Source: Aphodosoma sp045614825 (GTDB lineage: Bacteria; Bacteroidota; Bacteroidia; Bacteroidales; Paludibacteraceae). From it: a DNA stretch of 21,267 nt. A program made the position numbers and the translations under genes. Shown here piece by piece: positions 16,162-21,267 of this stretch. The stretch spans positions 1 to 21,267 of the forward strand of contig JAZLDO010000002.1 in assembly GCA_045614825.1 (NCBI GenBank). Direction: 5' to 3'. Below the pieces are notes generated by a model, which made no database searches, was not told where the DNA came from, and worked only from the letters and a program-made list of their open reading frames with translations. The stretch's first letter is position 1, and each line of letters opens with the position of its first letter.

Positions 16162-16635
16162 ATGGAAATTTTCTTATTTATTCTTTCTGCGGTGTTGATT
16201 ATTGTGGGGATAATTGGAGCAGTGGTTCCTGCATTGCCTGGTCCGCCATTGGGCTATGTGGGTCTATTGTTGTTACAATTTACCGATAAGGTTCAGTTCT
16301 CTGTCTCGTTTCTTGTGGGATGGGGTATTGCTACGTTGGCGGTGACGATACTCGACTACTATCTCCCTATTTGGACAACCAAAAAGGTGGGTGGGTCGAA
16401 AGCTGGTATCAATGGCAGTATAATAGGCATGATTGTCGGCATCATATTTACGCCTGTAGGTATGATTCTAGGCACACTTCTTGGGGCTATTATAGGCGAA
16501 CTTGTCGGTGGAGCTTCGGGCGATAAAGCCCTTCGTAGTGGTCTCGCTACTTTTGTAGGTACTATGCTCAGTATCGGTATTAAATTGATTATGTGTGTGT
16601 CTTTTGCAATATATTTTATATTCCAATTGTTTTAA
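16162..16635 (+). CDS. DUF456 family membrane protein
   Basis: This 157-residue, strongly hydrophobic protein has about four to five transmembrane segments. VPALPGPPLGYVGLLLLQ near residues 23-40, with its Pro-Gly-Pro-Pro cluster, and the Gly-rich helices GSKAGINGSIIGMIVGIIFTPVGMILGTLLGAIIGEL near 77-114 match the DUF456 pattern, whose members are small inner-membrane proteins of unknown function. The glycine-zipper-like repeats suggest tight helix packing. The gene stands 46 bases after the lipoprotein and 48 before the next start, so it may have its own promoter, though I see no convincing one. No functional claim is possible beyond membrane location. Confidence 0.8.
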   Translation: MEIFLFILSAVLIIVGIIGAVVPALPGPPLGYVGLLLLQFTDKVQFSVSFLVGWGIATLAVTILDYYLPIWTTKKVGGSKAGINGSIIGMIVGIIFTPVGMILGTLLGAIIGELVGGASGDKALRSGLATFVGTMLSIGIKLIMCVSFAIYFIFQLF

Positions 16636-16667
16636 ACTATTATATATAATGTGGGTCTAAAAAAAAC

Positions 16668-16675
16668 AAAGGAGG
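16668..16675 (+). promoter_or_regulatory. Canonical Shine-Dalgarno sequence deciding the 16684 start
   Basis: AAAGGAGG at 16668-16675 is followed by an 8-base spacer and ATG at 16684. It decides between this start and a GTG at 16651 that would add 11 residues in front of the signal peptide. Other genes here have at most weak purine runs, as expected for Bacteroidetes, whose ribosomes hide the anti-Shine-Dalgarno sequence. Confidence 0.7.
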
Positions 16676-16683
16676 ATGTAATT

Positions 16684-17889
16684 ATGAAACGATTAATGTT
16701 ATATATTTGTGCATTGTGCATTGTGAGTAGTACTTTTGCTCAACGTTATGATTATGATGATATCTATTTTAATCCTAAAAAAGATATAAAACCTGTCGTA
16801 GTCGAAGCACCTGAAGCGGTGGTTGAAGAAGAGGTTGCGCCAGTTGTCGATGGTGCTTATTCCGAGGATGGTATGTCGTATACTGCGCGTATCAATATGT
16901 TCCATCGCGCTGAGGATTCTACTCAACAACGTCTTGCTCATATTGCAGATCCTAATTATACAACTAATGTGTTTGTTCTTACCGACGGACAATATGTTGT
17001 AGATGTTGATGGCAACGACATTCAGATTGTCGAAAACTACAACTATCCGTATATGGATTGGAGTAATGCTTATTGGAATAATCCTTATTCTTATGGTCCA
17101 TATACATCAAGCTATTATTGGAATCGTAGCATGTATGGTTGGTATGGTTCTTATTATGGTGGTTATGGTTGGTCGGTAGGGTATTACGACCCATATTTCT
17201 ATGGTTTTTATAATCCATGGTACGACCCATTCTATACTCCATATTGGGGTTATGCAGGTTATTACGATCCTTATTGTGGTTATTATCATCATCATCATCA
17301 CCACCATCATCATGGTTATTATCCTAATTACGGTAGTGGTTCGCATCATCCAAAACCAGATTGGGGTGATTATGTAGCTCGTGGCAACGAAAATGAACGT
17401 AGAAAAGTGAATAGTTCTTCAAGAGTGGCAGCTAATGTAGCTTCTGTTAGTAGAGTATCGACTTCTACTACAGCTACAACTGCATCTGTGCGTCGTGCAA
17501 GTGATGCAAAAGTTTCTACTTCGACAGTTCGTGGTGCTTCTACTTCAACAAATAGGACCACATCTACAACTACTACAAGCACTCAACGTCGTAAGACATC
17601 TACATCCGCTTTGCCAGCACGACCAATATTACCAAGAGAGTCAACTGTAACTACAGCACCTATACGTTCAACTTCTGTGACTTCAAATAATTCGTCATCA
17701 GAAGTAAGAAACTCTTCTTCGAATGTAAGAAGTTCGTCATCTACAACACGTTCTGCTACAACACGTTCTGCTTCAACATATCGTCCATCATCTTCATCAA
17801 CACGCTCTTCTGGAGGTTTCAGTGGAGGTAGCAGTAGTGGCGGTGGTCGTTCGGGAGGCTCAAGTTCATCTTCAACACGACGCAGATAA
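16684..17889 (+). CDS. Secreted Tyr/Gly-rich low-complexity protein with His9 run and Ser/Thr/Arg tail
   Basis: I do not recognise a named family. The 401-residue protein starts MKRLMLYICALCIVSSTFAQ, a Sec signal peptide probably cut after Ala19 (TFA-Q). Residues 30-115 are ordered-looking and include an acidic/Val/Pro segment (VVVEAPEAVVEEEVAPVV) and TNVFVLTDGQYVVDVDGNDIQIVE. Residues 118-219 are dominated by Tyr, Gly, Trp, Asn and Pro, with nine consecutive His at 202-210. Residues 240-401 are almost only Ser, Thr, Arg and Ala, then Ser/Gly, ending STRRR. The layout suggests an extracytoplasmic, partly disordered protein; the His run could bind metal. It precedes a beta-barrel gene by 32 bases and shares its signal-peptide repeat. 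It has an unusually strong ribosome-binding site. Antisense reading frames across the repeats are artefacts of low complexity. Confidence 0.75.
   Translation: MKRLMLYICALCIVSSTFAQRYDYDDIYFNPKKDIKPVVVEAPEAVVEEEVAPVVDGAYSEDGMSYTARINMFHRAEDSTQQRLAHIADPNYTTNVFVLTDGQYVVDVDGNDIQIVENYNYPYMDWSNAYWNNPYSYGPYTSSYYWNRSMYGWYGSYYGGYGWSVGYYDPYFYGFYNPWYDPFYTPYWGYAGYYDPYCGYYHHHHHHHHHGYYPNYGSGSHHPKPDWGDYVARGNENERRKVNSSSRVAANVASVSRVSTSTTATTASVRRASDAKVSTSTVRGASTSTNRTTSTTTTSTQRRKTSTSALPARPILPRESTVTTAPIRSTSVTSNNSSSEVRNSSSNVRSSSSTTRSATTRSASTYRPSSSSTRSSGGFSGGSSSGGGRSGGSSSSSTRRR
16707..16725 (+). repeat. TTGTGCA tandem repeat, 2.7 copies
   Basis: Copies at 16707-16713 and 16714-16720 plus a partial copy TTGTG at 16721-16725 encode the hydrophobic core of the signal peptide (CALCIV). 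The same unit is repeated four times in the next gene's signal peptide. Confidence 0.8.
17287..17313 (+). repeat. His codon run (nine CAT/CAC)
   Basis: Nine consecutive histidine codons, seven CAT and two CAC, lie inside the Tyr/Gly-rich part of the 16684 gene. The codons are mixed rather than pure, so replication slippage alone does not explain the run, and selection for the amino acid is plausible. Confidence 0.9.
17741..17770 (+). repeat. 15-bp direct tandem repeat in the Ser/Thr/Arg tail
   Basis: CTACAACACGTTCTG occurs twice head to tail (17741-17755 and 17756-17770). The unit is a multiple of three, so copy changes keep the frame and only lengthen the tail (TTRSA). Confidence 0.85.
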
Positions 17890-17921
17890 CATATTTAGAT
17901 TACAAATTGCAGATAATAGGT

Positions 17922-19478
17922 ATGAAAAGAATATTAATATTAGTTTGTGCATTGTGCATTGTGCATTGTGCATTTTCACAAGGTTTGATGGATGCTTCGC
18001 GTATGGCTAATACCGACATTATGGGTACAGCGCGATATATGTCAATGGCAGGTTCAATGGGTGCACTTGGTGGTGATCCTTCTGCTGTGCTTGATAATCC
18101 TGCAGCTCTTGGTATTTATCGTTCGTCAGAGTTGAGTTTTACGCTTAATGCCACACCTTCGGTTACACTCGCAACTTCACCTACTCATGCAGTGAAACAA
18201 AACGATTTTTTCTTTAATTTCAATCAATTAAGCTATGTTGTTTCGTTGCAAACAGGTAAGGATAATGGTTATGTTTCAAGCAATTTTAGTTTTGCTTACA
18301 ATCGTTTGAAGGATTTTCATCGTCAGGTGTCAGTTGCTGCAAATGGTACATCATCAATGACTAATATGATAGCTGATTTCAGTAATGGATTTTATCCGTC
18401 TGAAATTCATGAAGATAATCTCTATGTTCCATATCTTTCCGTTCTTGGTTATCAAGGATATTTGATGGATCCAATGTATCCTGATTCTATGTATTATACT
18501 CCATACGCTTATGATGCTAATCGCATGGTATATAAAGGCGAGGAGAGTGGACGTATTGATGAATATAATTTTTCGTACGCAGCTAATGTTGGACATTTTC
18601 TTTATATAGGTGCGGGAGTTGGCTTGCAAACTATTGATTATAGGTTGATTTCGTATTCAGGCGAGATGTATGATAATGGAGCTAGTGCTACGCTCAAGAA
18701 TGAATTTAATACATCCGGCATAGGTTGTAATCTTAGTATTGGTCTCATTGTACGTCCTATATCATGGATGCGTATTGGTGCTTCGTTAAAATCGCCAACA
18801 TGGTTTGCTATGACTGATCGTTTTTATGGCACGATAAAAGGTGAAGGTACATCAGCCGATTATGCATTGGTTGAATATTCAACACCAAGATCTAATAGTA
18901 GTTATGGATTCAATTCACCTCTCAAACTGCAAGCTTCTGCAGGCTTTGTTATTGGTAAAGTTGCACTTATTAATGTTGATTATCTTTATACACACAATGT
19001 GGGAATGAAATTTAAGGGTGAAGAATCAGATTATCTTTTTGCAGAACCTGAATTTCAATATGAAAATAGTGAAATAAAGAAATATTCTCTTTCTACACAT
19101 ACAATTAAGGCTGGTGCAGAGTTCCGTATTGCATCTCAATTTTCATTTCGTGCAGGTGCAGCATATCGTACTCCAAATTTAGCGGATAATGCAACGCACA
19201 CATTATTAGATAATACTACTCGTACTGATATGGAAGTGTTTGTAGATAAAGGAATGTTTTATGCATCTGGTGGATTTGGTTATCGCTACAATGGTTTTGG
19301 TATTGACTTAACATACGCATATAGTCAACAAAGTCAAGCTTTTTCACCATTTCAACAAGGTGCAGAAATATTAGGCAATGGTTATTATGGTGTGATGAAT
19401 GCCCAATCACAAGCGCATCTTGCAAGTGTTAAAACTGTGCGTCATAATATTGTAATAACACTTTTATATAAATTCTAA
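17922..19478 (+). CDS. Outer-membrane beta-barrel protein (OmpP1/FadL/TodX-like)
   Basis: This 518-residue protein is read from the ATG at 17922. It starts MKRILILVCALCIVHCAFSQ, a signal peptide, so the start codons further upstream are rejected. The mature N-terminus has GTARYMSMAGSMGALGGDPSAVLDNPAALGIYRSSELSFT, which matches the hatch/N-terminal region of FadL-like transport proteins of Bacteroidetes. The remainder alternates polar and hydrophobic residues as in beta-strands and ends HNIVITLLYKF, with a C-terminal Phe typical of Bam-inserted barrels. The role is probably uptake of hydrophobic substrates, but the ligand is unknown. It follows the Tyr/Gly-rich protein by 32 bases and is probably co-transcribed. 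Its stop overlaps the stop of the convergent transporter gene by 4 bases, so no dedicated terminator separates them. Confidence 0.83.
   Translation: MKRILILVCALCIVHCAFSQGLMDASRMANTDIMGTARYMSMAGSMGALGGDPSAVLDNPAALGIYRSSELSFTLNATPSVTLATSPTHAVKQNDFFFNFNQLSYVVSLQTGKDNGYVSSNFSFAYNRLKDFHRQVSVAANGTSSMTNMIADFSNGFYPSEIHEDNLYVPYLSVLGYQGYLMDPMYPDSMYYTPYAYDANRMVYKGEESGRIDEYNFSYAANVGHFLYIGAGVGLQTIDYRLISYSGEMYDNGASATLKNEFNTSGIGCNLSIGLIVRPISWMRIGASLKSPTWFAMTDRFYGTIKGEGTSADYALVEYSTPRSNSSYGFNSPLKLQASAGFVIGKVALINVDYLYTHNVGMKFKGEESDYLFAEPEFQYENSEIKKYSLSTHTIKAGAEFRIASQFSFRAGAAYRTPNLADNATHTLLDNTTRTDMEVFVDKGMFYASGGFGYRYNGFGIDLTYAYSQQSQAFSPFQQGAEILGNGYYGVMNAQSQAHLASVKTVRHNIVITLLYKF
17945..17972 (+). repeat. TTGTGCA tandem repeat, 4 perfect copies in a signal-peptide sequence
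   Basis: Four perfect head-to-tail 7-bp units (17945-17951, 17952-17958, 17959-17965, 17966-17972) encode most of the hydrophobic core (VCALCIVHCAF). Gain or loss of one unit would shift the reading frame 24 bases after the start codon. Confidence 0.9.
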
Positions 19479-20383
19479 GGTCTTTTGCGAGCGAGATAGA
19501 GTTGAGTGGAGTTGAAAATGTTTTGCCAGATGACGTAGAGGCCAGGAGCGAGGGCAGTGACGGGATTGAGATAGGCAGAGCAGATCCAGATGGCGAGGAT
19601 AGTGTTTTTTTGTCCGAGAGATTGTCCGCATGCGATGGTGTCGCCTGATGATTTACCGATGGCTTTACCGATGAAGAATTGGAATAGGCAGGCGATGAGA
19701 GAACCGATAGAGAGTAGGATTAGGGTGTGGAGGTCGGTAGGTTCTTCGATGAGCGAGCGAACCGTCATACCCATAGCAATAGTGAGCGCAATAGCCCACA
19801 TATAGAATGCCAAACCGCTGATAGAAGTGAGTTTGGCATTTATTTTTGGTAGTTGCCAGCGGATGAGTTGAGCAAGAAGGAATGGGCAGATGAGAAGAGG
19901 GAAGATGTGACTTATGATATGTAGAAAAGCAGGGAGAAATTGAGAATTGAGAATTGAGAATTGAGAATTGAGGGAGCTGTTTGTGATGAGAGGGAATAGG
20001 GCAGGGATGACGAAGGCGACAGCGATGTTGCAGAGGAGGGTATAGGTGGTGATGCTGGCTACGTTGCCACCGAGTTTGCCTGTTACGACAGCAGCGGCAG
20101 TGGCGGTAGGACTGATGATGCAGACCATAATGCCTTGTGCAACAATGGGGTCGAATGGAGCAATGAGAAAATAGACTGCAATAGCCCCGATGATTTCGAT
20201 AGCGAGAAGATAGAGATGCGATAGGCGAGGGCGGAGGTCGCGAAGAGATATTTTGCTGAATGTTAGAAGTAACATTGTGAAAATGAGATAGGGAGTGATG
20301 AAAGAGAGATAGTCCATCACTTTATAGCCTAAAGCTCCAACGAGCATGGCAATGGGGAGAGTCCAGTTTTTTAGGAAATTCAT
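19475..20383 (-). CDS. Bile acid:sodium symporter (BASS) family transporter
   Basis: This 302-residue polytopic inner-membrane protein has about nine to ten helices. It starts MNFLKNWTLPIAMLVGALGYKVMDYLSF and continues with PYLIFTMLLLTFSKISLRDLRPR, the opening of the BASS/SBF family. Residues 80-110 (PIVAQGIMVCIISPTATAAAVVTGKLGGNVA) hold the family's helix-breaking substrate/ion-site pattern, and GQSLGQKNTILAIW near 255-268 is its second-half counterpart. It probably couples uptake of an organic anion to Na+; the substrate is not predictable. A loop at about residues 134-149 (TNSSLNSQFSILNSQF) is encoded by a 7-bp tandem repeat and looks inserted between two helices, without breaking the frame. 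The stop overlaps the convergent beta-barrel gene. Confidence 0.85.
   Translation of the reverse strand: MNFLKNWTLPIAMLVGALGYKVMDYLSFITPYLIFTMLLLTFSKISLRDLRPRLSHLYLLAIEIIGAIAVYFLIAPFDPIVAQGIMVCIISPTATAAAVVTGKLGGNVASITTYTLLCNIAVAFVIPALFPLITNSSLNSQFSILNSQFLPAFLHIISHIFPLLICPFLLAQLIRWQLPKINAKLTSISGLAFYMWAIALTIAMGMTVRSLIEEPTDLHTLILLSIGSLIACLFQFFIGKAIGKSSGDTIACGQSLGQKNTILAIWICSAYLNPVTALAPGLYVIWQNIFNSTQLYLARKRP
19942..19969 (-). repeat. GAGAATT/AATTCTC tandem repeat, 4 perfect copies inside a transporter gene
   Basis: On the plus strand GAGAATT is repeated four times (19942-19948, 19949-19955, 19956-19962, 19963-19969), preceded by a degenerate copy GAGAAATT at 19934-19941. In the minus-strand gene it encodes the LNSQFSILNSQF loop. 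Such heptamer arrays also occur between genes in Bacteroidales; here it lies in an open frame. Confidence 0.9.
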
Positions 20384-20624
20384 AATTTAGACTTTTATTT
20401 TAACATAAGTACAGAATATATTTATGGGATAATTAAGTCTTTTATACTTGAATGGTTTTAATTGGTTACTTTTGTTTTTTAAGTACATACCTTGTGATTA
20501 ATTAGTAATTTTTTTATGTTTTAGGGCTTGTACTTGAAAAAGTAGTTATCCTAATAGAGTTAAAGATATAGATTATAATTTGTAAGCCTGCAAATTAGTT
20601 TTGTACTTGTGTTTAAAAAATATA
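20384..20624. other. Intergenic region between two minus-strand transporter genes
   Basis: This 241-bp A+T-rich stretch has no credible ORF or RNA gene. It should hold the promoter of the BASS transporter and the end of the MFS transcript. A 7-bp perfect inverted repeat with an 8-base loop lies at 20576-20597 (TAATTTG / CAAATTA). It has no U-rich tail on the minus strand, so I do not call it a terminator. TTGTACTTG occurs twice within it. Confidence 0.6.
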
Positions 20625-21267
20625 CTATCTGAGTTTGTGGCGGTTGAAGTGAGGGCCTACGTATAGGGTGAAATATATGGCTGAGATGAGGCATAGTGTG
20701 CCACCGATGAGATAGGCGTAGGCAAAAGAGGTGTGTTGAGAAACGATGCCACCGAGGATGAGTCCGATGCCGATGCCGACATCCCATGATGTTAGGTAGG
20801 TAGAGGTAGCAGTGCCACGTTGGTTGTGTTCGGCGAGGTTGACAAACAGAGTGTTATAAGCTGGGAAGATAGTGCCAAAACCAACTCCAACGAGTAGGGC
20901 TATTATGCAAAATATGAAGTTGAGTGTGTTTGGGTAGAATTGGCTGATAGGTAGGCATGCTGCAAGTCCGAAATAGCATATAAAAACGATTGTGATGCCA
21001 ACAGATATTACTTGAGAAACATTGCCACGGTCGACCAATTTGCCCGAGAATATGCGCGAAGTCATCATACCAGCAGCCATAAAAGTGAAGAAAAGTCCGC
21101 TTGAAATAGAGAGGTTTAGTTCTTGTGCATATACGGCGATGTAGCTGGATGTGATGCCGTAAGGCACTGATAGTAAGAGTAGAGCCAATCCGGCAGGGAG
21201 GCCTTTGATGAGTAAGAAGCGGTCGAGAGAGATAGGTGGGCGTTTGACCGGTGGTTTTTGTTTAGTG
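20625..21267 (-). CDS. MFS transporter, C-terminal half (5' end outside the window)
   Basis: This minus-strand frame is open to the window edge, giving about 213 residues; the apparent TTG start at 21188 is only an internal codon. The upstream residues read KQKPPVKRPPISLDRFLLIKGLPAGLALLLL, a basic central loop followed by the first helix of the second six-helix bundle of a major facilitator. Then come PYGITSSYIAVYAQE, FFTFMAAGMMTSRIFSGKLVDRGNVSQV, which carries the R-x-F-x-G-x-L-x-D-R loop typical of MFS, and FGTIFPAYNTLFVNLAEHNQRGTATSTYLTSWDVGIGIG. The protein ends FTLYVGPHFNRHKLR. It is probably a proton-coupled efflux or uptake carrier of unknown substrate. It is separated from the BASS gene by 241 bp. 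Confidence 0.85.
   Translation of the reverse strand, partial: TKQKPPVKRPPISLDRFLLIKGLPAGLALLLLSVPYGITSSYIAVYAQELNLSISSGLFFTFMAAGMMTSRIFSGKLVDRGNVSQVISVGITIVFICYFGLAACLPISQFYPNTLNFIFCIIALLVGVGFGTIFPAYNTLFVNLAEHNQRGTATSTYLTSWDVGIGIGLILGGIVSQHTSFAYAYLIGGTLCLISAIYFTLYVGPHFNRHKLR

Noticed and set aside
16651..16683. GTG at 16651 as the start of the Tyr/Gly-rich protein
   Set aside because: It would put 11 charged residues before the signal peptide, while ATG at 16684 has a perfect ribosome-binding site.
16699..17349. Several antisense reading frames with runs of Met, Ile, Asn and His
   Set aside because: They are mirror images of the Tyr/Gly/His-rich codons of the 16684 gene and have no recognisable protein features or leaders.
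17945..17972. Short regular repeats as a CRISPR array or iteron origin
   Set aside because: Units are 7 bp and directly adjacent without spacers, lie in a coding frame, and no cas or replication gene is near.
20467..20474. TACTTTTG (and TAGTTTTG at 20596-20603) as Bacteroides TAnnTTTG promoter -7 boxes
   Set aside because: They point to the plus strand, where no gene follows, and no properly spaced -33 TTTG is present; in A+T-rich DNA such matches are expected by chance.
20576..20597. Inverted repeat as a rho-independent terminator of the MFS gene
   Set aside because: The stem is 7 bp, five of them A-T pairs, and the minus strand has no U-tract after it.
21186..21188. TTG at 21188 as the start of the minus-strand MFS gene
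   Set aside because: The frame stays open to the window edge, with a typical central loop and helix before it, so the gene is cut by the window boundary.

Overview
The window looks like the chromosome of a gut-type Bacteroidales bacterium (Bacteroides/Prevotella/Muribaculaceae-like; I cannot name the genus). The reasons are a tightly packed surface-polysaccharide operon typical of that order, starts that mostly lack a Shine-Dalgarno sequence, a 'YVDLGLSVKWAT...' lipoprotein of the kind abundant in Bacteroidales, and scattered 7-bp tandem repeats that also read through coding sequence.

Positions 1-14837 are one co-directional operon for a Wzx/Wzy-type polysaccharide (capsule or O-antigen). 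It opens with the last residues of what is probably rfbD and a complete rfbB, which point to dTDP-6-deoxysugar (probably rhamnose) supply. Then come a Wzx flippase, a short-chain dehydrogenase, a MenD-like thiamine-diphosphate enzyme, a pyruvyltransferase, a Wzy-type polymerase, four putative glycosyltransferases (GT4, WbsX/GH99-like, GT2, GT4), a TagD-like cytidylyltransferase, a LicD phosphotransferase, a PglC-like initiating phosphoglycosyl transferase and a DegT-family sugar aminotransferase. Genes overlap or lie 1-18 nt apart. The layout suggests that PglC plus the aminotransferase make and load the first (amino)sugar, the glycosyltransferases extend the unit, pyruvyl and probably CDP-derived phospho groups decorate it, Wzx flips it and Wzy polymerises it. 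No wza/wzc export genes and no UpxY/UpxZ-type regulator are visible.

The core from about 1184 to 13700 is far more A+T-rich than rfbB on one side and the distal part of the aminotransferase gene on the other. That pattern fits an exchangeable, serotype-specific cassette between conserved flanks. The least explained part is the dehydrogenase/MenD-like pair (2529-5165). The enzyme keeps the thiamine-diphosphate machinery but lacks arginines used by true MenD, so the pair may make an undescribed sugar or CDP-linked substituent.

Positions 14847-19478 hold a separate set on the same strand: an unrecognised 183-residue protein, a lipoprotein, a DUF456 membrane protein, a secreted Tyr/Gly-rich protein with a nine-histidine run and a Ser/Thr/Arg tail, and a FadL-like outer-membrane beta-barrel. 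The last two have near-identical signal peptides encoded by a TTGTGCA tandem repeat.

Positions 19475-21267 are on the minus strand: a bile acid:sodium symporter-like transporter carrying an in-frame GAGAATT tandem repeat, a 241-bp gap, and the C-terminal part of an MFS transporter that runs off the right edge.
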